Under the pieces are notes generated by a model, which saw only the letters and a list, made by a program, of their open reading frames with translations, ran no database searches and was not told where the DNA came from. A DNA stretch of 64,000 bases from Psettodes erumei. Taxonomy: Eukaryota > Chordata > Actinopteri > Pleuronectiformes > Psettodidae. The DNA lies in NCBI GenBank assembly GCA_016785225.1, contig JAFBJZ010000354.1, forward strand, positions 1,836,001-1,900,000, written 5' to 3'. The translations under genes were made by a program, and so were the position numbers. Shown one piece after another: positions 37,512 to 49,720 of the stretch; within the stretch, counting starts at the first letter, position 1, and the number at the start of each line of letters is the position of its first letter.

Positions 37512-37557
37512 CTGTTCTACTCTAATAGCATTTACAGATGCTATTAGAGTAGAACAG
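37512..37557. repeat. Perfect 20 bp inverted repeat, 6-base loop
   Basis: Arms at 37512-37531 and 37538-37557 are exact reverse complements over 20 bases, with loop TTACAG. The outer end reads CTGTTCTACTC. Flanks do not pair. Confidence 0.95.
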
Positions 37558-38193
37558 ATTAAATTTGTATCTTATAAAAGAAAATGTCTTTCATTGAACA
37601 AGTGCTGAATTAAAACTTCATGCTGAAAGTTTATTTATGAAGACTATAAATATTCTAATCAGGTGATAATTTTTCCATGCAAAGTAAACCTATTCACATT
37701 TTTCTTTTCTTAATGATTTGTTTTCTTATGGGCAGAGTCACTTTGGATGCAATGATGTAAGCATGCAATGAATTCCAGTCAAGCAGGGTTGCATCAGTTG
37801 AGTTTAATTGCTTTCAGCATAAACTGTTTGGATCTCATCCACTGAAATCATATTTGCATCATTTGAATGGGAGGGCTGGCACTGTCTGTCACTCTGTGTG
37901 CAATACTGTTAGCTTGGTTTCATGCAGATCTGAAATATAACAGCTTAACTTGTAAAATGACTCAAACTTACCAGTATTAAACACTGATGCTAAACGGATA
38001 AGAGGTGACTTGACAGGATTTTTAACATGCAGGCTACTTTTGGAATATATCTTGAGGGATTTTGAGAGGCCAAGCCCAAACCAAACAGTCTTCTCCTCTT
38101 CTCCTCCAGTTGTATAAAGAGTAAACAGGAAGCATGTGGCATGTAAGAGGGGGATGGGAGACTCGAGCTTACAAGAAAAGCAGAGCCAAAATG

Positions 38194-38216
38194 AAGAAAG
38201 AAAGAAAGAAAGAAAG
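38194..38216. repeat. (GAAA)n microsatellite
   Basis: About five GAAA units. Confidence 0.9.
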
Positions 38217-39802
38217 CGTTTTACATTTATATTATAGTGGGAAGTGTAGCATTTTGTTTCATTTTAACATTTTACAGTAGAAAAGACAATTAAGACTAAG
38301 GTGGAAAAGTGGAAAAGGTGACAGACAAAACGCAACTCCACAGCCACAAAGCAATTTGTGATAGGCCACATTTGATATTCTTGACTGTTTTAAAAACAGT
38401 GGTCCAAAGAGGAAGAGAGAGAAACATAATGTGCATCATTTTGCTGCTGATCTGTCCAATGCATGACACTGAAACAACAGCTCCTTTGGAGCAGCACGAC
38501 ACACTGCAACCTTCGAAGGATCAATAGTGAAGATAATTGAAAAGACAAGTTAACTAAGCTCTGTCTGTTTCTTCTATCGGTGCTAGCTTAAGTGTCACAG
38601 ACCTGCCTGGTAGCTGTATGCAACTTGTTGGCTGGGTCTGGATTGATCAACAGCACACATTATGCAAAAAAACAACAACTAAGGAACCCGGGCTGCTTGC
38701 CTTTCATCACTTGGCTCAGACACACCATGTAAATTTCATGACCACAGCATGTTACTGCTGCCAATTCCTAGCTTTGAGCCGGATTCACTGGGACACCCAC
38801 AAAAGCCTAGGGCATTCATCTTTTATAATGCTGTTTTTGTCTCTATTTGCCGGTCTCAATGAAAGATTTAGGGAGATGCCTAATCCTATGGGTCTAGTCA
38901 GGTAGGCGGACGCTGCTACTGCTGCTGTCCCGGTGATGACACCCGCAGTGGAGGGATGGAGGGAGGCAGGGTGCAGACTGACAAGCAGACAGACAACCAT
39001 GGCTGCTAATATAGCAGAGAGGGAGGTGCTGATGGCCTGTTGCCAAGGTGACACAGGCCAGCCGGGTTCTGTCTCATTTGCAGATGCAAACGAGACCTCG
39101 CAGCTCCTACCAACGCTTGCTAAGCCTCCTCTGGAGACACAAACTGCACCCCCTCCTCCCCGGAGAACAGCTCCTGCATACACCTGAGCTAAGAAGAGAG
39201 GGGATGCGTAACTATTTATTTGCTTTTCACGTTTGCTTGTGATGTGCCTCCTTTGTGCCCTGTCGGTTTTGGCTCCTTCGGAAAGAAGGATTGCTTATAG
39301 TTTATCCAAGTATCCAACGACCCCCACATTGACATATTCCCTTCTTGTCTCCTCTCCTCTTCCATTGATTCCCTTTGTTGAATTGGCCTTTTCAGCGAGG
39401 GGGGCTGATAGCAGCGTGCGCTGTTGAATAACAGCCCTCAGCCGACGCAGCACTCCACCCCAGTGACAACAAAAAGGCAGACTCCTTTGTTTGGCTGGAG
39501 GTAAACAGCTGGGAACAGATGATGCTGGCCGAGCTGATTTACGTGGCCACAGCTACCGTGGTGACAAGGTTTTGTTGTGATAGGGACAAACAAATGAGGG
39601 TAGAGGGAGGGAGAGGAGAAAGGCAGACAGAGAGAGCATGAGAAGTAAAGTCAGATCAAAAGAAATAAGAGGGAAAAACACACTTTTGGAGAGCAGCTTG
39701 GTTATTTGTTAGTGTTTGTGTGGGTCTAAAATGCCCTCCGTGGACAACTAGACACACCTGAGAAAAAACAGTGAGTTCCCAACAATAGGCCAATTTGGAA
39801 TG

Positions 39803-39820
39803 GACGTCAGAGTGACGTCA
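39803..39820. promoter_or_regulatory. Paired CRE-like sites
   Basis: A full palindromic cAMP-response element TGACGTCA at 39813-39820 stands 4 bases after GACGTC (39803-39808). CREB/ATF proteins bind this octamer in known genes. Function here is not shown; no TATA box or exon was recognised nearby. Confidence 0.45.
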
Positions 39821-41006
39821 CTGCAGTTGTGGTGGCAGAAAAACAACGGAAACAAGTGGATTGAAACTGGCGAGATCCCCAAAATAAGGGGGGAAAATGC
39901 CCTGTACTGCTGGTTGTCAGAAAGCGAATACAAAAAAAGATTACTATCAACTGAAACACAGACGTTTGTTGTTGCAAGCCATTAAACAGCCAGATGGACC
40001 TGATGAAATCTCCACTGTTTATCTCACACAAATGCAAAATCAGTGATGTAGTTAATAACAATAAATCCATAACAACAGCAGCAACTACAAGGTTGGCATT
40101 CTCATTTGGCTATTTCATAATGGTAAACACCACTGACAACTTTGGCCACATTGGTGTGTAAGCAGAAACAGTATGCGAGCAAACCAAACTGCTCAGCGAC
40201 AGTTTAGCTATTAGATCACTTATGCATTAATTTGACATATTCTTAAAATCATATCTATCTTATGACATTTACTCTTCACTATTACTGAGGACAAACTTAA
40301 CTAAGCCTTGGGACCATATATCATTAAAAGCTAATGACTGAAAACATCTTACAAGGGAGCCATCCATGGATCTAGAAAGACCAGAATTTGTTCCCAGTGT
40401 GCTCACTTATTCACTTAAAATTCAACTAAATGAGACCTGAGGCTACAAACTGTCAGTTTTTGCCAACAGTCTGGCTCCACCCATGAAACTACAGTATGTA
40501 CAAACACCAAGTAGGTCTTTAGAGGCATCAGTGTGATGTCATGCAGGTTGTAAATAGAATAAAACACACCAAAGGACTAAATAATAACCATCCTAATTTG
40601 TGTGTTTTTCTCCTTCCAACAAACACAAATACATTTTGCCTTGAACTGTAATAACCAACAGCTAGTCGACAGAACTGAATTATTGCACACTGTGCTGCAA
40701 TAATTTGGAGGTACGGAATACAATAAACAGTAATGAAACTGCCTTTGACAAGTGTGGCTGACATGCACTTATGAGAAACACCACATATGCTGCGCAGACC
40801 AAATCTTGAATGGTTAAATGGTCATGAATAATTAGGGCATTCTCTCACTGAGCAGATGTCTCTTTCTGCCAAATGCTGCTTCTCGCAAGAGTGAACGGCC
40901 AGGCAAGATAAGCCTGGTGGAGAAACATAGCGGGGGTCTCAGTGGATAGAAGAGGAGAGGAGGAAGACTGGATGCTGTGGCCTGTAATACAATATACTGT
41001 GTGCCC

Positions 41007-41010
<4 letters not shown>

Positions 41011-41049
<39 letters not shown>
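41011..41049. repeat. (AC)19 microsatellite
   Basis: Uninterrupted AC dinucleotides. Confidence 0.97.
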
Positions 41050-41054
<5 letters not shown>

Positions 41055-41961
41055 CATATATAATTCAAACTCTCACAGTGTACACACACAAGTTGCTGAT
41101 CAATGCCTCAAGCCTACTGACCCTCCCCCAAAACACATAAGCAGACTGCACTACCATAATTTACGAGCATTCCCACTTGAAGCCCCTGAAGTCTGGAGAG
41201 GCTGCTGTGGCCAGGCCTCGCTCAGCTACAGTCATTGCATCAGTGAAACCATAAATTACTCACCTTACCCCTCAAATATTGATAAGGCAATCACCATATA
41301 ACCAGTGCACAGACATATTTTTTGCATTTTATTGTTGAGCTTGAGACATGATTGCATAGAAGATTGCACCTCTTTCTGTAATACTGGATGAGTACAAAGA
41401 CAGCTGAGAATTACTCATTGGCTGCATTTGTTTCTTCCCATGTTAAGTTCTTGCATCACACTGTTAGAGATGTGCAGTAGTCTTTCCAAGAGAGGGGAGG
41501 AGTTTTCCTAAATAACAGGGAAATGAAGTTAAATGGACTGAGAGGGTATGATTAATGAAGCTAAGTGAAGGTTTAGTTAGAGAGACAAGTTCTGAAAATG
41601 CTTGCTTGCTTACCTTAATCATATTTTCTCTGTCAACCAACTTGTCACTGTTATGATATTCCTCCCTAAACTGCTGTCAGTTGTCATTTTAGCAATTGAT
41701 GCAATTCAGCTGCATCCCTCTACCTGTAGTGTTCGCTGGAGTCGGCCCACTGCAGTCCAGTCCAGTGATGTTCTCAGGAATCCAACTCCAGAGTCCGGGT
41801 TAGGTTCAGCAGCCGCTCTAAAGCCCACTTACCAATGTGATGATAAGTTTTAGCTGGAACTATCCCTCTTACTAGTTCCAGCACATCTTGTCTGTTTTTG
41901 TATGGATTCAAATAATATGTTAGTTATGCAGGTGCTGGAAGGCAGACTTTTTTTTTCTCCT

Positions 41962-42120
41962 TTGGACAGAACCAAGCCAGCTGTTTTATGCTTAGCTGAG
42001 CTAATCACTTCTCCCTAGCTTCATATTTAGTTTCCAGACATGAGTGCCATTAATCTTCTCATCAAACTTTCAACAAGAGAGTATATCACTTATTTTTCCA
42101 AAATGTCAAACTATTCCTTT
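41962..42120 (+). repeat. Dispersed fish repeat, copy 3
   Basis: Most complete of the three copies with regard to its right half: GACAGAACCAAGCCAGCTGT, ATGCTTAGCTGAGCTAA, TAGCTTCATATTTAG, CCAGACATGAGTGCCATTAA and CCAAAATGTCAAACTATTCC occur in the same order as in the family. Compare 18003-18165. Confidence 0.65.
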
Positions 42121-44539
42121 AATTTTGTTGAGGTGTTAGGCACCGGAATTGTTCGGCATAGTGGAATATTGCTGGGGGGAGGGGTTCTTAAAGCTAATGA
42201 CTTATATATCTCCCAAGCTGTTACTACATTATGCAGTGTATAACTCATAAATTTCATTAATAACTGTCTAAGCCTTTCAACAGCTCTCAAATCGGTCCTC
42301 AATGACCAACTACATTTTAGCAGTCATGGACCAGTGGTTTTATCATGTATATACGCATTAACAGCATCTAAAGGTCATGTCACGCCCAGCAGAATGGAGT
42401 GTATTCAGTGGTCCGGCACACTGATTCAACTTGACTGCTGTAAATCTGTGGACAGTTATAACTGTCAGCAGCCAGAAACAGGACTGTGATGGCCAGCAGT
42501 GGTTGTTCACATGTAGGTGTCTTGCCATCGAACACAATTCACAGAGAGTTATGTATTCAACCTCACAGCAGCAAAGGTCAGCTAAGGAAAACAAGAGGCA
42601 TCAATACATAGATCTGTCTTGGAATCAAATCAAGGCAAGGGGGACTTGAACTCTGGGATTTCAAGCAGGGGAAACAATAATTGTTTGTTATTAGGCCGAT
42701 TGAATTACAGAGATGTAGATTCTACATGATCAATGGTTAACTAACAATTTAGTACTTGAAGGGTATTGATTTTACACAGCTTCCCATACATGCTGTGGGG
42801 ATTTTGAAAAGTCTCAATGGCCCCAGATATGACTATATCATGGCAGAGAACAAAGAAGTGAGTCAGAAGGAGACAATGACAGAGACTCCTCTGCTATGCT
42901 GTGAAGTGAAGCGTTATTTTTTCTCCTGTATTGAACTCAGTTGAACCAAGGAAGCTGCTCTTAACTGTAGCTCTGAAGCAACTGCCTCATTGCTGTAAGA
43001 AAATGCCTTATACACACTGAATCATCTGCCTGTTTTGGAAATGAAACCGTCTGACAGTGAAAAACTTACTGCGAAAGACACTCCTGTTTGTCATAGCGGA
43101 GTTGTTGTGAATAGATAAAGGAAAAGTGTTTTGCAGTTACAGGCTTCATTTTTTCTGTCAAATGCTGGGCTCCTGCCATCCTCTACTGAGTACAGAACTG
43201 TCACTTTATCAGTCACATAAAGCTTGGTGTTCTAAACAAGAGAATAATTTATGGGAAGCCTGTAAATTTAGACAATTATGACTGATTCTGAGCTGTCTTT
43301 GTCATCCGATGATGTTCAAGACTCCCATGCATCACAAGTCAAACAGTCATGTGCTCACGCCTTGAAGAGAATATATCTATCAAAGCCCATCAAATAAGCA
43401 ATGGTATTTCTGCACATGTGCGTGTGAGGAAATGTGTGTCCTGATCAGCACATTGCCAGGAAATCCCCACAGAAGGCTGTTTGTTGCACCTCATCTCATT
43501 TCAGTAATAATGCCATTATTGTCCCTTTGGTAAGAGATGGAAATGAGCTATGCTCTGGTCTTATGGTGACTTGCTGCCATAGTCAAATGAGGACATCTTT
43601 GTCCACCCTGGATCCAAATCTATTGTCGCTTCTCCTCCTCTTTCATGTGTAATGATTTTTGGCACAGTGGTGTGTTTATGAAACATTAAAAGTGAACAGC
43701 AGACCTGTCACAACATTTTGTTTTTTCACAGCTCTTAACTATAAAACCTTTCAAAAATGTCTGAAATCACTCTAACACATCAACAGCGCTGTTAGGTTTG
43801 TGTAGGTGTTTCAATTCCTCATGGCAAAATGGCACATCACAGTTTTTTTTCCACAAGGAAGTGGACTTACTAAAGCTCACTTGGGAATGGCATCTACTTG
43901 CATTCTTCTCTTTGGCAGAAATGGCAAACTGACCTCATGTCACCATATCTGAATAAACTTCACACCTCCCAAAATGCACTGGTAGGTGTGAAGTCATTTT
44001 ATCTTCTGATGAAACTTTTCGCTGTGCCAGCTGAAGCAACAACTAAAACCAGAAAATTTTCAAGTGGAAGAGGCAGCAACTGATTGCTGCCCATTGTGAT
44101 GTAGCTGCCATTCGCTTTCAGTTGTGTCTCTGCAACAGGAAGTGAGTATTTGATTTAGACAATGACTGCAGGCATGGTTGAGATTATGTTTTTCCCCAAT
44201 CAATCAAAATTTTTAGTAGTTTTCTGAAACTGAGAATCTGCAATTACTGGAAAGTGGCTTGAGCTGTCTTCCAAAGAAAAACGACGGTCTCAGTCATTTC
44301 ATAACGGCATATGTTTACGCTGGAGTGAAAAACCCTCAAGCAGCTGTAGTAATTAAGACAGGAGCAAATGAGGATGTAAGGGCACGTTATTTTAGAGCAA
44401 CACAGTCAGCATAGAAAGTCAAGGTGGATGGATGAGTAAACAAAACATTTGACTTTAACACAGGATATGGCTCTTTGTTTCCTGTTTCCAAATGAGGGTC
44501 AATGTTGTTATTTTTAAAGCATGGCAGTGATTTTGTTTC

Positions 44540-44725
44540 CTAACCTTAACCAAGTGTTTATTATTGCAACCATTGCAATGAAAGGTCCCTTAACCATAAT
44601 GAAGTAGTCATTTTAACCTAAACCATGATGTTTCTCTAACCTTAAAAAAGTACTTATTTTAATGCAAGCCATGATCTTTCCCTAAATCTCACCAAATAAT
44701 TTTTATGCTAAACCTAAACAACCCT
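44540..44725 (+). repeat. Degenerate minisatellite, about 47 bp period, four units
   Basis: Units begin near 44540, 44589, 44636 and 44682. Each has a CTAACCTTAACCAAGT-like head and an AAACCATGATCTTTCC-like tail, and all are diverged from one another. Repeats with this CTAACC/CATGATCTTTCC pattern are familiar from other fish genomes. Confidence 0.7.
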
Positions 44726-47599
44726 CAACCATAGCAGTGACACATCATAAAATGGGTTACGGAGGACTTGTTGGATTAGCCAGATGGAAGAAAAACTTAA
44801 ACATCTCTCAAGGGCTCCACGTTCTTTCTGCACAAAACTACCTCTGGCACATTTCCTGCACATAACCAAGTGTAACACCACAAATGCCTTTCAGGTGGAG
44901 AGGCTGTCTAAACATGTGTGCCCCCATGGCGAACAGGACCACTTAGACATGCACAAGTGAGAGCTCAAGCAGGGCGAGAGTGAAGCAGGAGTGACTGACC
45001 ATTCAAAATGGGTATGAGCCTTTAAAGTGGTCCAACAATGCAAACTGTTTGTTTCAAGCATGCTAACACTTTAATGTGAGCAGAGACTCATTGTTCCAGA
45101 TCAGCTGAGGCAACCCAACTTGCTCAGAATCACAAGTGCAATGAATGAGCATGCATTTTCATTAGTTTCTTAAAGCTAACATGGCTAATAATATCTGATG
45201 TGAACCTTGTATGTACTGTAGGAGTTTAAAATCACAGGGTTGGTAAAGTGCAGTATTAGGCCATTATAATTTTTTTTTATTTTTAATGATTTTAACTATA
45301 CTGCACATACTGCATAGCTTTGCATATTAATAGAAATAAAGATGTCTCATTAATGGAACTGAAACTTTCTCAAAGTAAAGAACTATAAACAGTGATTAAT
45401 GTCATTTTTCCACATTATCCCATTTTCATTTACCACTGACGAGCGAACAGATGAATGGGAAACATTTTTTAAAAATTAACAGATAAAGTCAGTGATCCAT
45501 AAGATGCTACTGAGTTCTTTTGTTATTCCTATTGTTCAATAGAATACAGTTTTTGTTTGTTTGCTCTCACCATTTGAAAAGTGATTACTTATTACTCAGG
45601 AGAAAGTGACCGGTGCTAGTTTCACACAGAACTATGGGTATACAAAACCTTGTAATTACATTATTACAAGTCTTGTCATGGTCCATCATAAGTGAATAAG
45701 CCGATGTGGTTCCTTTTTACTCAACAACCTCAGCTCCACTTGAAACTCACAGCCTGTTGTAATCTTTGCAGATGCAACGTCAGAGAGTACATCTGCATTT
45801 TAAAATAGCAGGAACACAGCAAGTGAATAATGGGAAATTTATATGTGCCACTAAGCATCAGTCTGCCTCACACACACTGACAAAGCCATATTTGGACAGG
45901 AGTGCTACACATGAGCAAAAGTCACTCAGGTCAATTCACTTAATAAAATTCCACAATGAATGGAAATCATGTTTTTATAGGGACATAACCCAATAACAGG
46001 AGAGACAGTGAGTGATCTGTTATCCCTGTTTGCACAGTTTAAGTTCAGTTGTTTCCGATAACTACAGCAAGTTTACTGCCTTTCGATTGAGTTTGTAAAG
46101 AAGAAGGGGAAAGATGAATGCAAGTAAAAAAAAAAATTAAATACACACAAAAAGCCATCAATTATATACAGGTACTGATGACTAGCAGATGATGTACTGG
46201 GGACATACAAAATATAAGGAGTAACATTCAGCAAATTAACTTTGCATATTTACTAAACTATTTTCAGCCACTCAGCCTTCATCAGTGTGTTGACAGATTC
46301 ATTCCCATTTCAAAGCAGTGATTTAACAAGTTAATCAGGCACCTGACTGATGGCCCTGTATTATAGAACGAGACCAATTAGAGTGAGATTGGTAAATTGG
46401 GATGCAGTGTGTGTAAAATACTGTGATAAAGGATGAGCCCAGCCACCAAACATGTGCAGTGAAATGTTATTTTGGTCACAAACCAGCCATTCTTCCTGCA
46501 CAAACATGCCAGTTCCAATTTATTTGAAAGGGTATTGCTGCAGTGACACCGCCATAATCAGAGATTAATGGCCAACCTTTTGCTAACAATGTACATCATA
46601 CTTTGAGGGTTTCTTGATGAATATAGCCGCAAAACGTCTTTCTGTCTGATTTAGGTCTCTGTCCTCGTTGAAAAATCCTCAGCATACAGCTCAAACAGCC
46701 TTTACTCTGCATGGCACACATAAATGAAAGCTCACTATGCAACAGTTTGATAGCTCTTTTTGTACAAATGCAAAATGAAAGCATTATGGACTTGTGTTTT
46801 CTATGACTGGAGTGTTCTGAAGAATGTTAACAGTGTTCTCTTGTACTCATTCCAGTCCCATGCTATTTTCTCTCCTGACTAAACACCATGCAGCAGGGTG
46901 GAGGTCAAGACAGAGGCAGCAGATAAGAGGGACAGAGGAGAAGAGGGAGAGTGGAGGAGGGAGAGGAGGGCGTACTCCCTGACCGCACAGCACAATGTCT
47001 TATCTTGTCCTCTGTCCTCCCTGTCGTTATCTTCTGCACATGGACTACCGACTGTACACAGCTGTTTTCTGCTAGCAGAAACTGAAATAAGAATGTACTG
47101 TTTCATACAAATGAAAGCAGTTAGCAGCAGTCATATCTATTAAACTCACATGACTGGAGTGTGTTAAATAAGTCACAAAAAGGTAGACCTACATGCAGGC
47201 AACAATGAGCAGTTGACCTAAATACAACAAAAAGAAGACATCACTTCTCTTTGTGTTACTAGTTTTGGTGCTTGATCAGACCAGAAAGTGGTAAATGGAA
47301 ATTCATTCACAGATCCATGTGAAATAGATGTGCTCTCAGCTGCTAGCTAACAACATGGTTAGGGAAACTGACTGCTTGTGGACCGGATTTAGCAAATGGT
47401 CCAATAACAGAAATGTGTTTATCAACTCGCAACTGACTGTCAACTGTTTTCTGGAGAGGTGTATACTCTAGACAGGGCTGTGTTATATAAAATATAGGCC
47501 ACTGCAAACATGATAGCTTCCTCCATTTTGCTCTGCATTCACTAAAATTAGAAACTTCAGTCTGCTTGCTCTCAAAATTTGCTTTTACCATATGGCTTT

Positions 47600-47921
47600 G
47601 GCCTAATTATTTCATTTGTAACTTGTTTTAATTATTTTCTTATTTTTCATTTGTTCTTACCAATATGTGTAATTTCATATGTTCATATGTATTTCTTATT
47701 TATTATACTTTGAAAAGAACCCCGGTGAGCTTAGGTGTAGATTTAGTGTGGTTTTAAACTCATGCTTATCACACATGATTTAAACATGTTTAAATGTGTT
47801 TCTTTGATTGTTAACTGATTTAGTGTTGTTTCATTTGTTGTCTGATTTCTTTTATTAGTCCTTTGTGAAGCACGTTGCATGGTTTGATTTGAAAGGTGTC
47901 ATATAAATAAAGTTTTGCAAT
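47600..47921 (+). mobile_element. LINE/SINE-type 3' tail remnant
   Basis: The end (CCTTTGTGAAGCACGTTGCA, TGAAAGGTGTCATATAAATA, then AAAG) resembles the 3' end of fish non-LTR retroelements, which often finish with a TGTGAAGCACTTTG-like and a GTGCTATATAAATAAAG-like phrase. The left part is AT-rich and only loosely bounded. There is no reverse-transcriptase coding sequence. Confidence 0.5.
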
Positions 47922-48956
47922 GGGTGGATGTTGTTATGGATATATTGACAGCCATCTTTTGTTTCTGTTCTGTATTCTCTGTTCTTGACTCATGGTTTCA
48001 AACAGCAATATCCAGGGATGAGCCCAGAGTGGATCTTGGATAAGCCTCTAGCCCTTGGCTTAGGTCCCCACCCCCACCTCTCCAGTGCTTGTTCTCCTTC
48101 TCTTTCTCCCTCAGTCTCTCTCTTCTCTCTCTCAAACAGACACACACATACAGGGACTGCAAAAGCACTACGTACACTCTTTGCCAATTTAATAAAGAAA
48201 GACTTTGTCATGCGTATCTCTCCCACAGCTTCCTGGCCAGAGTGACAACAGTGTGTGGGTGAATGGAAAAACAGGAAGAGGACAGGCGGACTATAGGCAG
48301 CTCTAGTGGTTAGTGGACTGGCCTCTGTGTTTATGTGTCTGTGCTGAAGCCTGTGCGTGTGTATATACACCCCATGTGTGCTAGGACATGCTCCCTCAGA
48401 CATTTAGGTGGGATGGAGAACGAGCTGTTTCCTGGTGGGGACATCTAGCTTTCAGCACCTGTGTAGGAAGGGATATGATGCTACCATTAATAGCGCTGTG
48501 CCAGAATGAGCAAACAAACCTTTATTTTATTTGTATGCATTCGATATGAATCAAATTTACATTGCTCTGTATGAAATAGCGACGTGTTTGCGCTCTAAGT
48601 CTCACACTGACACAAGCACCACACATCTCCTGCCTACTTGCCTTTTACTAGTATATGTTACCAAACGCTGCCTTCAACACTTCCCGTACAGGCAGAACTG
48701 TAGCCCATACACCAAACAATGCCAAAGAGACACCGGAGTCAACGGATTTGTTCATGTTACCATGGGCAGATAGCAGATTTAGTGCTCATTAGCCTTTGGA
48801 ATATTACTCACTGCTGTTTAGCAAAATTACTCCACTTAAGTGCCTGTTAGTATTAATATTTGTTTTGCATTTTGACTTTAACATATCATCTCCAGGTTAT
48901 CTTTTATTTCTATTGCCAATGCAGCATACAGTGCCTCTGAGTTGAAAGAGTCTTGT

Positions 48957-49005
48957 TGTTCATTGTATAGTTTATTTACTGTATAAATAAACTATACAAT
49001 GAACA
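48957..49005. repeat. Perfect 22 bp inverted repeat, 5-base loop
   Basis: Arms at 48957-48978 and 48984-49005 are exact reverse complements over 22 bases; the loop is CTGTA. The outer end reads TGTTCATTGTATAG. It is the longest of three such hairpins in the window. Confidence 0.95.
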
Positions 49006-49677
49006 TGTCTTGATTTCAGTATCTGTATATCATGATAGTGTGTCCTGCATACTCACGGCTTTAAAAGTGCACAACACCAAAGACTGGCAAACTGTAAATA
49101 CTTGATTCGCACATCATGCCGAGGAAAGAAAAGCTCAAACATTCTGGTACTAACCATTGATAGACCTCATGATGGGAAGACCAAAGGACAAGGACCATAG
49201 GGGGAACTTCACTCAGACACAGAGCTTTTGGGGGAACTCAATAATGTATGATTTGTGTTTACTTGGTAGCACAGCGTGGTTGCTTTCTGAATGTCCCTCT
49301 GGAGGATGAACATTTCTGAAAATGTACAGATCGCTCAACTGTTCAACAGACATACTCCAAAAGATACAACGATGTGCATTTTAGAGCTTGGTTGTACTTT
49401 TATCACGTCCCCAGAGAAAAATATGGGCCTATTCTACCCTGTTTTTAGTGTAGGAGCAGATCACCACCAGGCCACCATTTTCCTCTTTCACTCGCACTTT
49501 CCCTCCTTATTATTTTATTTAATACTTGAATCCTATCTGTGAGTCCAAACACATTTCTGCTGTGAGTGAATCATTTGGTAAATAAAGGGAGTGACAGCAC
49601 TGACTTTCAATTTGGACTCAGCTGTTTAACAGTCTAGTTGAAGCACACAAACACGTGAACACGATGACAGATGCACG

Positions 49678-49681
<4 letters not shown>

Positions 49682-49719
<38 letters not shown>
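49682..49719. repeat. (CA)19 microsatellite
   Basis: Uninterrupted CA dinucleotides preceded by impure GCACGCAC units. Confidence 0.97.

Positions 49720-49720
<1 letters not shown>

Larger units (their letters stand above)
35641..44535. other. Gene-poor interval, part 3
   Basis: No recognisable gene. It includes candidate regulatory patches with above-background CpG (37140-37265 and 39395-39570), a perfect hairpin (37512-37557), a (GAAA)n tract (38194-38216), paired CRE-like sites (39803-39820), a long AC microsatellite (41011-41049), and a dispersed repeat copy (41962-42120). An open frame of 84 codons at 38933-39187 lies in GC-richer sequence but has no recognisable domain or splice context. 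Confidence 0.55.

Noticed and set aside
38933..39187. An 84-codon open frame in GC-richer sequence
   Set aside because: No domain, no splice context and no recognisable relative. GC-rich sequence lengthens chance frames.
43957..43994. Inverted repeat ACTTCACACCT / AGGTGTGAAGT
   Set aside because: Arms of 11 bases with a 16-base loop are only weakly above chance, unlike the 20-22 base perfect hairpins.
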